Shown here: in pieces, positions 7,130 to 15,356 of the stretch
Layout: every line of letters begins with the position of its first letter
How positions within the stretch are numbered: the stretch's first letter is position 1
Assembly: GCA_023423895.1 (NCBI GenBank)
Contig: JAFAER010000231.1
Location: 1-23,210 of the forward strand
Direction of reading: 5' to 3'
Source: Pseudomonadota bacterium
GTDB lineage: Bacteria; Myxococcota_A; Polyangia; Polyangiales; Polyangiaceae
Length of the DNA stretch: 23,210 nucleotides
The notes under the pieces: generated by a model
The model's input: the letters and a program-made list of their open reading frames with translations, nothing else
What the model was told of the DNA's origin: nothing
The model's database searches: none
Made by a program: the position numbers and the translations under genes

Positions 7130-7447
7130 CGACGGGGCGCCTTCTCGTCCGAGAAGACGCGTGCGCTCGACGACGTCAGCGCGATCTCCGTGAGCTCGAG
7201 CGAGCACACGTGGCGGCGTGCCGAACATGTCGCCGCGCGCGTGTCGCGTGTGGCGACGGCCTCGTCGCAGGCCGACAGTCGCGAGCGCGCGCCCGCGCGC
7301 AGTCGTTGCCCTTCGCCATTCCGGTGAGCCTCACATGGGCGCCGCGGAGCCACTTCCTCGTCATCATTCGAGAATCCCGTCCGAACGGTACGCGCCCTGC
7401 TTGCGGGCCCGTCGGGGCACGCAAGCCCCTTCACAGCAGGAGCTCAC
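7130..7447 (+). other. Non-coding stretch with GC-rich hairpins
   Basis: No convincing gene is seen in these 318 bases. They hold three inverted repeats: CTTCTCG-TC-CGAGAAG at 7141-7156, possibly ending the upstream gene; GCGCGCG-CC-CGCGCGC at 7285-7300; and a pair of overlapping hairpins just before the next gene. In that pair GCTTGCG (7399-7405) pairs with CGCAAGC (7420-7426), and GGGGC (7414-7418) pairs with GCCCC (7425-7429). The last two share bases and cannot form together. AGGAG at 7438-7442 is the ribosome-binding site of the gene at 7448. Confidence 0.4.
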
Positions 7448-7918
7448 ATGCTTGGCCTCAAGTACATCATCGCCATCACGATCGTCGCCTCGACTGCCGT
7501 CGCAATGACGGCATGCACGGGAGAGACGGCAGACGACAGCGAAGCGGCGGCGGCCGCGGAGCTGCGTAAGGATCGCAAAGGCGACAAGATCGACCTCAAG
7601 GATCTCGAGGCGTTCTTCGACAAGAAGTTCGACTTCAGGAAGGAGCTCGACGGCAAGGTCGCCTTCGACGACATGAAGGACTTCCTGGATGGGAAGTTCG
7701 ACTTCAAGGGTCTGAAGGATCGCAAGGACGGCAACGATGTCGACATGCTCGATCTCGCCGGTCTCGAGAAACACTTCGAAGGGAAGTTGGACTTCAAGGA
7801 CTTCAAGGACACTCGCGTCGACTTCGACGAGCTGAAGGAGCTCCTCGACGGGAAGATCGACATGAAGGGCCTCAAGGAACGCAAGAACCGCAAGTACCGC
7901 GGCGGCAAGGCCTGGTAA
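7448..7918 (+). CDS. Repeat-containing acidic/basic lipoprotein of unknown function
   Basis: A 156-residue exported protein. The N-terminus (LKYIIAITIVASTAVAMTAC) is a signal peptide ending at a plausible but non-ideal lipobox with Cys23. An Ala/Glu/Asp linker follows, and residues 47-146 are almost entirely a tandem repeat. Each unit opens with a hydrophobic-D-hydrophobic triplet and carries a later K-x-D-x-K core (for example VDFDELKELLDGK then IDMKGLKERK). Four units of 23-28 residues, or eight half-units of about 10-14, can be drawn. The sequence is extremely rich in Lys, Asp, Phe and Leu and ends in a basic tail. ATG 7448 has AGGAG five bases upstream. The next gene begins five bases after the stop, so the pair is probably an operon. 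I do not recognise a family. Confidence 0.8.
   Translation: MLGLKYIIAITIVASTAVAMTACTGETADDSEAAAAAELRKDRKGDKIDLKDLEAFFDKKFDFRKELDGKVAFDDMKDFLDGKFDFKGLKDRKDGNDVDMLDLAGLEKHFEGKLDFKDFKDTRVDFDELKELLDGKIDMKGLKERKNRKYRGGKAW
7586..7885 (+). repeat. Four tandem coding repeats of about 23-28 codons
   Basis: Units fall at residues 47-69, 70-97, 98-122 and 123-146 of the lipoprotein. The shared pattern is hydrophobic-D-(F/L/M), two to three charged residues, a (L/F)-rich helix-like stretch, (D/E)GK, hydrophobic-D-(F/M), K, then (L/F)K(D/E). Units 2 and 4 are also closely similar as DNA, with (D)GK-x-D-x-KGLK-(D/E)-RK in both, which points to recent duplication. Confidence 0.7.
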
Positions 7919-7923
7919 GTCCC

Positions 7924-9516
7924 ATGCGACGCGCTCTCCCGTTGCTCTTGCTCGTGGCCTGCGCTGACGCGCGAGACGCGGGAGAGCAGGTCGCCCCGGC
8001 GAAGCAGACTTTCACGAGCGTGCAGGCCAGGCCGTTCGACTTCGAGCTCGACGGCAAGGTCATCACGGCCACAGAGGATTCGGCGACCGTGCGCACGTTG
8101 ATCAAGACACAGCTTCTCTTCACGATCGGACAGCTCAATGCCGACCAATCCGTCGGCCGCCTCGGGCTGCTCGAGCTCTCCGACGTGCACGCGACGAAGG
8201 TACAGCCCCCTCCCGACGACGAGGGTGAGCGGCCTCCGGCGCATTTCGAGGTGACCTATCACGCGAAGCTCCCGGTGGCGTGGGCGGGCGCATTCGAGCC
8301 CGACCACTACACGTTCACGCTGCCGGCGCGCGTCGCCGAGGGCGATCAGGTCGCCTTCGCGTCGAAGTACGGCGCCACGTGTGTGGATCCGGCGGAGGCG
8401 CCTGCCCAGGTCGGCAACCTGTTCGTGGTGTATCGCCCGAAGGAGGCAAGCTGCGCGCTCGACGCCGGAGACGTGGTCTCGGTCACGGCGAGCGTCACGC
8501 CGTCCACGGAGCTCACGCGCGGGAAGTACCCCGAATACCGCCGCGTCTGGGAGGACGGCGAGCTCCATGCCGTGGCGCTCTTCACGCGCGAGTTCGAGGA
8601 CGGGCGGGAGGACGACGGGGGCGCACGCGCCTACGACGACTTCGTGTGGCACATGCACGAGTACCTGGAGCTGGTGCAGCCGGATCGCGCGAAGCGGCAC
8701 GTGCCGGCCGATCTGCCGTGGTCGCCGTCGGCCGAGGGTATGTCCTCCATGCGCCTCGCTGCGGATCTGCCGGACGGCCGCTCGATGACCCTCGACATGC
8801 GGCTCGTCAACGTGCAGCTCGGGAGCGAGGGGCCCGCCTTCGATGCCTGGTACGACGGCGTGACTCCGTCGGCCGATCTCGTCATGTTCAACGGCCACGC
8901 GGGCCTCGGCTCGAACGTGCGATCCCTCATGGCCAAGGGATCGTTCCGCTCGGGTCAGTATCTCGTCTGGTTCGCGAACGGCTGTGACACGCTCGCGTAC
9001 GTCGATCGCACACTGACCGAGCGTCGTGCGCCGCTCAACTCCGACGATCCGGAGGGCACGAAGTACCTCGACACCGTCACGAACGTCATGGCCGGCTACT
9101 TCGGCGACCTCGAGGCGACGGCCGTGACGTTCCTGCGGGCGTTCGTCGAGGTCCGCTACCCCGAGATCGGACCGAAGACCTACGAGCAGATCCTCGGGGA
9201 GATCGATCCGATCCAGGTGGCGGTCGTGACCGGCGAGGAGGACAACGTCCACGAGCCTCTGCCGCCGGGCGCGGCTCCACCGGGCCCGCCGCCCGGACCG
9301 CTCCCTGATCGGGACGAGGAGGAGGAGGCCGCGGACGTCGAGACGGAGGACGTCGCGACGGATGCACCACCCCCTGCTGCGCGCACGCGGAAGGGATCCA
9401 GCGGATGCGCGTTCGGCGCGAGAAGCCAACGAGGCTTCGCACTGCCGTCGCTCGTGTTCCTCGCGGCCGTGCTGTTGGTTCGGCGGCGACCACGTGCGAC
9501 TGCCGTACCGAGGTGA
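7924..9516 (+). CDS. Lipoprotein with caspase-like His/Cys motifs and MYXO-CTERM tail
   Basis: A 530-residue surface protein. The N-terminus MRRALPLLLLVAC is a very short signal peptide with a good lipobox (LVAC, Cys13). Two motifs stand out in the middle. DLVMFNGHAG is a hydrophobic strand ending in His325, and YLVWFANGC is a hydrophobic strand ending in Cys354. This is the layout of the catalytic pair in clan CD (caspase/gingipain-fold) peptidases. A Pro/Gly-rich then Asp/Glu-rich linker occupies about 440-485. The end is MYXO-CTERM-like: Cys495, a hydrophobic segment at about 506-519, then VRRRP. Such tails direct myxobacterial proteins to the cell surface. The gene follows the repeat lipoprotein by five bases. 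Peptidase activity is my inference and could be wrong; a non-catalytic relative is possible. Confidence 0.78.
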   Translation: MRRALPLLLLVACADARDAGEQVAPAKQTFTSVQARPFDFELDGKVITATEDSATVRTLIKTQLLFTIGQLNADQSVGRLGLLELSDVHATKVQPPPDDEGERPPAHFEVTYHAKLPVAWAGAFEPDHYTFTLPARVAEGDQVAFASKYGATCVDPAEAPAQVGNLFVVYRPKEASCALDAGDVVSVTASVTPSTELTRGKYPEYRRVWEDGELHAVALFTREFEDGREDDGGARAYDDFVWHMHEYLELVQPDRAKRHVPADLPWSPSAEGMSSMRLAADLPDGRSMTLDMRLVNVQLGSEGPAFDAWYDGVTPSADLVMFNGHAGLGSNVRSLMAKGSFRSGQYLVWFANGCDTLAYVDRTLTERRAPLNSDDPEGTKYLDTVTNVMAGYFGDLEATAVTFLRAFVEVRYPEIGPKTYEQILGEIDPIQVAVVTGEEDNVHEPLPPGAAPPGPPPGPLPDRDEEEEAADVETEDVATDAPPPAARTRKGSSGCAFGARSQRGFALPSLVFLAAVLLVRRRPRATAVPR

Positions 9517-9522
9517 CGAGGC

Positions 9523-9551
9523 GGTGCGGCGCGCCCCCGACACGCCGCACC
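9523..9551. terminator. Bidirectional terminator hairpin between convergent genes
   Basis: A nine-pair perfect stem, GGTGCGGCG (9523-9531) with CGCCGCACC (9543-9551), and an 11-base loop fill the 57-bp gap between two convergent genes. No T-tract follows on either strand, which is common in GC-rich genomes. Confidence 0.55.
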
Positions 9552-9573
9552 TGCAGGTGGTCGTCCCAGCGTC

Positions 9574-11421
9574 TCAGTGCACCGGCACGAGCGGCGTGTC
9601 GACGAGCTTTCGCTGCGCCTGTCCGCCCGGATAGGCGTAGCTCGAGTACTGGGACCATCCCCACAGCGTCGCCGTGAAGGGGCCGTCGCTCTTCATACGC
9701 TGCAGACCCTTCTGGCAGACGCTCGACCCGAAGGATTGCCCGGGACCGAAGTTGCGCGCGAGATCGACGCGTGTGAATTCGTACTCGCCGCGCGTCCCGA
9801 CCGGCTTCCAGTCGGTGAGGTTTCCGGCGCACTCGAGCCACACGTCCTCGAAGCTGTCGCCGCTCTTGGCGCGCACGATGGTGATGGCGGTCTCCTGGTA
9901 CGACGGATCGGCGAAGAAGCTGTACACGCTCTGGTACTGCTTCGCCGGGACGACATTGACGAACTCGGGATCGCCCCGGCCGTTGAAGTCGAGTGGGCTG
10001 AGGTAGTCCGTGCCGTTACCGACGCTCGAAATGATCTTGCCGCCGCTCGACATGTACGCGGCCAGGTAGAACGGGTGCTCGCCGTCTTGACTGCGGACGA
10101 CGAACGGCTGGCCCGTGCCCGACCAGAACGTGACGACCTCACCGGCCGACATCTCGAGCGGAGCACCCGACGGCACGGCAGGGTCGTAGTCGAGCCGCGT
10201 CCCGTCGCGCGCGGCGACGATGCGATAGGGCATCGGCTCGAACTCGCTGCCGAGGCGTGGCCGGTAGCCGACGCCGACGTATTCGGAGCCCCATTGCGCG
10301 AAGGGCGGGAGCTGCTGGAGCGCGGCGTCACACGCGGCCCTCATCGAGGGGATCTGCATGCACTCGTGACCGCCGAACACGCTCGTGGGCTTGTTCGAAC
10401 GCACGATGCTCCCGGAGAGCTCCTGCGATTGGTTGATCTGGAGGAGCTGCCCCTTGGCGAGGTGATAGGTCACCGGGACGTTGGCGGCCGCACCCACGAC
10501 CCCGACACCGTCCTGGATATCGCGCTTCGGGATGATCGTGATCTCGGTGTCGTCTTCCGACGCCACGATCTGGGCCGTGGGCCCGCGGTCGGTCACCTGA
10601 AGCGGGTGGGTCAACTGCTCCCATGCGTTGACGATGATGTGCTCCGTGCCCCAGGTCGGGACCGGCAGGAGCAAGGTCGCCGACGCGATGTAGCTGTCCG
10701 CTCCGCTGTACGGGAAGATCGCCGACAGGCTCACGGGCGCGTTCGTGCTCAGGTGGAACGATGACCCGAAGCCAGTCCCGTCGGGCAGCGTATTGCGGTA
10801 GCTCGCGGGGACGGCCTCGTCGGGACACGCGGTGTGGTTAGCGCCCGATGGCACGGATCCGGGCTCCGCATCGGAGACGAAGAGGGCCGCGCTTTCGCCG
10901 GGCGCGATCGGGCCAACCTGAGGTGTCCAGGAGACGTCGCCGCCCGGCTTCAGCTTGAAGAGCGCCCTCGAGAGATCGAGCTTCTTTCCGTCGAGTGAAA
11001 GCTCCACCTCGACGGGCACGGTGGACGTGTTGACGACGTATGCCGCGTAACAACTCTGGTCGATGTCGACCTCACTGTACGGCGGCGGCTGGAGGTAGAA
11101 CTCGCAGCCGTTCGAGCTCCGATCGGCGGCGGCCGCGGCGCACGGCTCCTGGCACGCGCCCGCTCCGCACGCGAGGTGCGAAGGGCACTCCTCGACGACC
11201 TCGCCAGTGCATGTCTGGATGACCGAGCGGCCGTCCAGCGAGCACTGGAAGTAGCAAGCCGGCCCGTCGGTGGTGGAGGCATCCTCGACGAAGCCGCCTT
11301 GCGGATTGTCGAACCCCGCATCCCGGTCGCTGCAAGCGGCAAGGCCCACGGTGCTGACGGCGAGCACGGCCCCCAGCGCAGTGACCACGGTCGTGACGGA
11401 AACGCTCGACGAGCGAATCAT
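9574..11421 (-). CDS. IgGFc-binding-domain lipoprotein
   Basis: A 615-residue secreted lipoprotein. The signal peptide ends at a canonical lipobox, LAAC (Cys30), followed by a short Asp/Thr/Gly linker. A Cys-rich stretch lies at about 56-107. From about residue 215 the sequence follows the IgGFc-binding domain seen in mammalian FCGBP and in many bacteria: GTEHIIVNAW, QIVASEDDTEITI, LAKGQLLQI, LSGSIVRSNKPTSVFGGHECM, and LPPFAQWGSEYVG. In bacteria this domain is thought to be an adhesive cell-surface module, and real IgG binding should not be assumed. ATG 11421 overlaps the RCC1 gene stop in ATGA. An upstream extension of the frame lies within that gene and is rejected. It is the last gene of the operon, before the hairpin at 9523-9551. 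Confidence 0.9.
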   Translation of the reverse strand: MIRSSSVSVTTVVTALGAVLAVSTVGLAACSDRDAGFDNPQGGFVEDASTTDGPACYFQCSLDGRSVIQTCTGEVVEECPSHLACGAGACQEPCAAAAADRSSNGCEFYLQPPPYSEVDIDQSCYAAYVVNTSTVPVEVELSLDGKKLDLSRALFKLKPGGDVSWTPQVGPIAPGESAALFVSDAEPGSVPSGANHTACPDEAVPASYRNTLPDGTGFGSSFHLSTNAPVSLSAIFPYSGADSYIASATLLLPVPTWGTEHIIVNAWEQLTHPLQVTDRGPTAQIVASEDDTEITIIPKRDIQDGVGVVGAAANVPVTYHLAKGQLLQINQSQELSGSIVRSNKPTSVFGGHECMQIPSMRAACDAALQQLPPFAQWGSEYVGVGYRPRLGSEFEPMPYRIVAARDGTRLDYDPAVPSGAPLEMSAGEVVTFWSGTGQPFVVRSQDGEHPFYLAAYMSSGGKIISSVGNGTDYLSPLDFNGRGDPEFVNVVPAKQYQSVYSFFADPSYQETAITIVRAKSGDSFEDVWLECAGNLTDWKPVGTRGEYEFTRVDLARNFGPGQSFGSSVCQKGLQRMKSDGPFTATLWGWSQYSSYAYPGGQAQRKLVDTPLVPVH

Positions 11422-12806
11422 GGCAAGAGCACCTCCTGCGGAACGGTGCTCGAGACGAGGATGTCGCCGTTCCCGAGCTGGCCGTACCGGTTGTCTCCCC
11501 AACAATGGACCTTCCCCGTGGTGAGGAGCGCGCAGGTCGACAACTTGGTCGTCTTCACCTGCGATACCCGAGCCGGTAGGTCGATCTTCACGGGCTGCAT
11601 CGCGAACTCGCGTGTGCCGTCACCGACCTGGCCGTACTGGTTGTCCCCCCAGCAATAGAGGGCGCCCGAGAGCCCCACCGCGCACCCACGCTGCTGAATC
11701 TTCGGATTGACGACGTTCGAGTGCGTTGCGATGTCGACGACGGGCTCCGGCATGGCCACCGCCCGTGGGAGCACGAACTTCAACGGTTCGACGCCGTTGC
11801 CGTTTGGATTGCTGCCCCAGCAGTACGCGATCCCGTGCGCGACCGCGCATGCGTTCTCGTGGAAGACGTCGAGCCGCGAGACCCCATCCAGCACCGTCGG
11901 TCTCGGGTAGGGATCGGGGAACAGCGACGAGACGCGCGCGAGTGGCGGGTTCTCTCCCCAGCTCAGCGCCGTTCCGTCCGTACGAAGCGCGAAGGCGGCG
12001 CGACCGACGGCGAGGCTCTGGATCGGCGCTCCCGGCGGCACCGTGATGGGGCGCGGATCGTGAGGCACCGTAGTGCTGCCCTCGAGCGGCTGCGGTCCGA
12101 GGTGTCCCATCCCGTTCGTCCCCCAGCAGATCAGGCCCGAGTCCACCGTGGCGCAGCCGACCGCGTACTGGTCCTTGGCAACACCAAGCCGATAGAACCC
12201 GATGCTCACGCGCGTCGCGGGCGGGATGGGCAGCTTCACGGGAAGCCCTTCGGTGGTGAACGCCTTCGTCGTCGACCGGAGATACGGTCCCGTCCCCCAG
12301 CACCAGGTGTCGCCGGCGCCGTCGACCGCGCAGCCGCGATCGAGGTAGCGGATGTTCGTCAGGCCCTCGACGCGCTCCGGGACGGCGCTGTCCTCGGTCA
12401 TCGTCGGCCCGCGCCCGAGGTCCAACGTCCGGGTGGTTGAAACCCCATTGGCGCCCCAGCAGGCAACGGTCTTGTCCTCGAGCAGCACGCAGAACGTGTC
12501 GTCGCGCGTCGCGACGAGCGAGACCGCGCAAGGAGAGGATGCGCAGACGACGGGCTCTGGAGCCGCGTCGGACGTGGCGGCATCGCGAATGGGGCTGCGT
12601 GGCGCGTCCGCGTCCGCGTCCGCGTCCGTCTCCGCGTTCGCAGAGCCGTCGGACGCGTCCTCGTTGGCCGACGCGTCGGTCTCTTGACCGAGCACGACGT
12701 CATCGTCGTTCGTGCAACTTGCACCTGCCGCCATGGTCGCTGCGATCGAGGCGACGGCGAGCAGAGCCGACGTGCAGCGCTCACGGAGTCGATTTGAAGT
12801 ACGCAC
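11418..12806 (-). CDS. RCC1-repeat lipoprotein
   Basis: A 462-residue exported protein with RCC1/beta-propeller repeats. At least five repeats show the hallmark CWG motif: CWGANG, CWGTNGMGHLG, CWGSNPNGNG, CWGDNQYGQVGDGT and CWGDNRYGQLGNGD. The last two are textbook RCC1 units. GTG 12806 is chosen because GGAGGAG lies about five bases upstream and an Arg-rich signal peptide starts there. It ends at ASC, a loose lipobox. A low-complexity Asp/Ala linker follows, coded by tandem GGACGC hexamers. The start lies 26 bases inside the preceding gene and the stop overlaps the IgGFc gene (ATGA), so it is an internal gene of the operon. In eukaryotes RCC1 is a nucleotide exchange factor; a secreted version like this is more likely a binding scaffold. 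Confidence 0.88.
   Translation of the reverse strand: MRTSNRLRERCTSALLAVASIAATMAAGASCTNDDDVVLGQETDASANEDASDGSANAETDADADADAPRSPIRDAATSDAAPEPVVCASSPCAVSLVATRDDTFCVLLEDKTVACWGANGVSTTRTLDLGRGPTMTEDSAVPERVEGLTNIRYLDRGCAVDGAGDTWCWGTGPYLRSTTKAFTTEGLPVKLPIPPATRVSIGFYRLGVAKDQYAVGCATVDSGLICWGTNGMGHLGPQPLEGSTTVPHDPRPITVPPGAPIQSLAVGRAAFALRTDGTALSWGENPPLARVSSLFPDPYPRPTVLDGVSRLDVFHENACAVAHGIAYCWGSNPNGNGVEPLKFVLPRAVAMPEPVVDIATHSNVVNPKIQQRGCAVGLSGALYCWGDNQYGQVGDGTREFAMQPVKIDLPARVSQVKTTKLSTCALLTTGKVHCWGDNRYGQLGNGDILVSSTVPQEVLLP
12604..12627. repeat. Four perfect GCGTCC hexamers
   Basis: Four uninterrupted copies of GCGTCC on the plus strand encode the alternating Asp-Ala run in the linker of the RCC1 lipoprotein. 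The unit is a multiple of three, so copy-number change would alter linker length without breaking the frame. Confidence 0.85.
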
Positions 12807-14142
12807 GGTCTCCTCCGACTGCCCAGATGTTCTGCTTCGATGTCCCTCGAATTCGGGACAATCTCGATGTATTCGGCGCACCGTTGATGGCGAGTGTCGA
12901 GAATTCGAACTTGCCGGCGTTCTCCCATGGCGAGCTCGCGCGCAAGATGATGCCGGGGCCATTCAGCGTGCGCGATGCGAGCACCCAGAGCTCGTCCAGC
13001 GACTTCGCCCACACGTCCGTCAATACGACGTCCATGGTGCTCGCGGGACCCGTCCGCTCGATCTGGGGTTCGGCGCCCACGACTGTGACCTGGACCATGT
13101 CGTTGTCGACCGCCGGTGACCACCCGATGGCGTGAACAGCGACGAGTCGATCCTTGGCCGGCGCATCGATCCGGTGGAGCCGGCCCGGGATCATCGCGAT
13201 ACCGTCCTTCGCCACACAGACTTCACCCGCCTTCGGCACTCCGTCGATGACGGTCGAATATCCCTCGGAGGTCTTTCGGATCAGGACGACGCATTGGTTG
13301 AGCCCAACGGCGCGGGCGCCGGCAAACCACACGTCGCCGGTCCCGGTTCCCGCTATTGCCTGCCACGAGTGGAACTGGGGATCGCCGTCCGTGTATTCGA
13401 GCTCCCAGCCGTCGCCGGTCGTGGTGCCACCGTCCTCACCGGCGTCTCCACCGTCCACACCGGCGTCGCCGACGGACGCGTTCCGGTTCAGGCGATACAC
13501 GTTCCCGCAGACGGCCGTGTAGACCTCGTCGCGACTCACACCCCATAGGGTGGGGGCGACCCGGGTAGTGTTGAGGTCCGGACAATCGATCCGGGAGCGG
13601 GTCCAAGACCACGCCGTCTCCGGCGGGGTCGGTCGCGTTCCACGCATCACGAGGGCACCGATCTTCCCGCCACCGATGAAGCCGGAGAGATCCGTGAGCG
13701 CGACGAACACTTCGTCCTCGTCGGGAGCCCATACGTTGGCCGGACTGACCAAGTTGCCAAATCCCAGCTTCTTGTCGATGAACTTCCAGCCGTCCGTCGC
13801 GTCCCATTCGAGGTATTTGATTCCCTGCGCCGCGCTCGTCGCGATGGCGAAGGCCCGAGAGCCGACCGGCCAGACGTCGGTGAGGGAGAGCTCGGGTGCG
13901 GGCAGCTCCGTCCGACACCAGCCAGCCGGGCTGCAAATCGGCGTCTCGCCCAGACCTAGGTCCGATGATGCATCGCGTGGCTGGACATCCGCGTCTCCGA
14001 GCACGGTGGAGCCGCTGTCGGTGGGATCGATCGACTCCTGTCGCGACGGATCGATCTCGCCCGTCGCGGTGCAGGCGGCGAACGCGGCGAACGTGGCGAC
14101 AGCGCCGGAGAGGAGCGCGAGGCCTGCGAGTGGACGTCTCAT
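12781..14142 (-). CDS. Propeller-like repeat lipoprotein (DVW/xVW repeats)
   Basis: A 453-residue exported protein. The signal peptide ends at FAAC, a near-lipobox, and an Asp/Ser/Thr linker follows. The body contains spaced repeats of the type seen in myxobacterial surface proteins: LTDVWPVG, NVWAPDEDEVFVA, TLWGVSRDEVYTA, GTGTGDVWFAG, LTDVWAKSLDELWVL and GTSKQNIWAVGG. These look like the inner strands of a seven-bladed propeller (BNR/Kelch-like). A Gly/Asp-rich insertion (DAGVDGGDAGEDGG) interrupts one blade near the middle. ATG 14142 overlaps the upstream stop (ATGA) and has GGAGG eight bases upstream. It overlaps the RCC1 gene start by 26 bp. No catalytic residues are apparent; a binding or structural role at the cell surface is likely. 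Confidence 0.83.
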   Translation of the reverse strand: MRRPLAGLALLSGAVATFAAFAACTATGEIDPSRQESIDPTDSGSTVLGDADVQPRDASSDLGLGETPICSPAGWCRTELPAPELSLTDVWPVGSRAFAIATSAAQGIKYLEWDATDGWKFIDKKLGFGNLVSPANVWAPDEDEVFVALTDLSGFIGGGKIGALVMRGTRPTPPETAWSWTRSRIDCPDLNTTRVAPTLWGVSRDEVYTAVCGNVYRLNRNASVGDAGVDGGDAGEDGGTTTGDGWELEYTDGDPQFHSWQAIAGTGTGDVWFAGARAVGLNQCVVLIRKTSEGYSTVIDGVPKAGEVCVAKDGIAMIPGRLHRIDAPAKDRLVAVHAIGWSPAVDNDMVQVTVVGAEPQIERTGPASTMDVVLTDVWAKSLDELWVLASRTLNGPGIILRASSPWENAGKFEFSTLAINGAPNTSRLSRIRGTSKQNIWAVGGDRAYFKSTP

Positions 14143-15356
14143 GGCTTGCCTCCAAGCGAAAGAATGACGCCTTCGCCGCCGACCCAGACGTGACCTGGAG
14201 CGGGCGACCAGACGGTGAAGAGGTTCGGTTTACGCTCGCCGAGACCCCGGACCTCGACGCGCGACCATGTGGCCCCGTCGTAATGGAGGACGGTCGCGGC
14301 ATCGCCGACGGCCCATACGTCCGAGGACGACGAGCCCCAGACGCCGTGCAGATCCTCGGTGGTCGGTACCTCGTCGACGACGTCGAGCGAGACTGCGTCG
14401 CCCGTGTAGTGGCGGATCGTGCCGGCGCCGCCCACCGTCCATACGTCCGTCGCGGAGGCGGCCCAGACACCCTCGAGCGCAGCCCAAGTCTGGCTGTCGA
14501 ATGCGGTGATCGTCGGCGTCTCGCTCTGGGCACCCGTGATCTGGAACGCGGCACCTCGGACGCCCACCGCCCAGAGGTCGTCCGCGGAGGTGCCGTGGAT
14601 CTCCAGCATCTGCACACATCCGAGCCGCGCGCACGCGCGGGCCGGCAGGACGGGGGCGACCTCGAGCGTCTGTGTCCCGGGCGCGACGCGCGCGCGCCAG
14701 AGGCCGTTTTCGTTGAAACCCGTGCTCGAGCTCTCGGGAAGGCTGTAGTTGACGCTCGTTCCCCAGACCCACTCCGCAGACGGCGGAGCCCAGACGGACC
14801 TCACGGCGTCGGCGAAGGCCAGGTCGCTCCGGCCCATCGCGGGCGGGTTCGTTCGGAGCCAGCCGCCCTCCGAGGGCACGCCTCCGTCGGGGCCGTCGAG
14901 GCCGGCGTTTCGTGCGTAGACGACGTCGAGCGACGCCAGCGCGATCTCGCTCGTTTCGCGCAGCCAGACGGCCTGGAAGGACTCGAGAGCCCCGGTTTCG
15001 GAGCGTGACCAGGCAGTTCCGTCGAAGTGCGCGACGGCGCCGCGCGCTCCGAGCGCCCACACGTCGCTCGCGGAGCGGCCGCGGATCAAGTGGATGCGCG
15101 TACGGAGATCGAGCGCGCCGCCGGGCGTGGACGGATCGAAAGGACCGAACGGGCAGAGGGCGTCCGGAACACACGGCTCGTCCTCGGGGCCAGCCTCGCT
15201 CTGACCAGCATCGGCGTCCGCTGCCGCGTCGAGCCCGGGCACGCCGCTCTCGTTGTCGGGGGCGGCGAGCGTCGGGTCGTCGTCGGACGCGCAGGCGATG
15301 AAAGAAGCGGCAAGACCCAGCGCGCCGAGGGTCGCGATCGCACCAGCGGCTTTCAT
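14139..15356 (-). CDS. Propeller-like repeat lipoprotein with WGSSxxDVWAVG repeats
   Basis: A 405-residue exported protein. The signal peptide ends at FIAC and is followed by an Ala/Asp/Glu/Gly linker. The repeats are more regular than in the neighbour: GRSASDVWALG, GTSADDLWAVG, AASATDVWTVG, GSSSSDVWAVG and SPAPGHVWVGG, each followed by a strand such as VLHYDGATWSRVE. This is the WGSSxxDVWAVG family that annotation pipelines label variously as BNR repeat or PilY1-like. No PilY1 calcium site is seen, so I would not use that name. ATG 15356 is preceded by GGAGGAGG and overlaps the upstream stop as ATGA. Tandem placement with the related gene at 12781-14142 suggests an old duplication with divergence. 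Confidence 0.84.
   Translation of the reverse strand: MKAAGAIATLGALGLAASFIACASDDDPTLAAPDNESGVPGLDAAADADAGQSEAGPEDEPCVPDALCPFGPFDPSTPGGALDLRTRIHLIRGRSASDVWALGARGAVAHFDGTAWSRSETGALESFQAVWLRETSEIALASLDVVYARNAGLDGPDGGVPSEGGWLRTNPPAMGRSDLAFADAVRSVWAPPSAEWVWGTSVNYSLPESSSTGFNENGLWRARVAPGTQTLEVAPVLPARACARLGCVQMLEIHGTSADDLWAVGVRGAAFQITGAQSETPTITAFDSQTWAALEGVWAASATDVWTVGGAGTIRHYTGDAVSLDVVDEVPTTEDLHGVWGSSSSDVWAVGDAATVLHYDGATWSRVEVRGLGERKPNLFTVWSPAPGHVWVGGEGVILSLGGKP

Noticed and set aside
7285..7300. GCGCGCG-CC-CGCGCGC inverted repeat as a regulatory element
   Set aside because: It is simple alternating GC in a GC-rich intergenic region, with no placement relative to a promoter or start.
7444..9543. 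Long open frame on the minus strand (about 700 codons)
   Set aside because: It is antisense to the two plus-strand lipoprotein genes, is Arg/His-rich, lacks domains or a signal, and is a by-product of high GC at third positions.
9577..10764. Plus-strand open frame opposite the IgGFc gene
   Set aside because: No ribosome-binding site or domain, and composition is typical of a reverse-strand shadow.
12781..15356. PilY1 or type IV pilus protein label for the propeller proteins
   Set aside because: No PilY1 calcium site or pilus gene context is visible; only generic propeller repeats are present.
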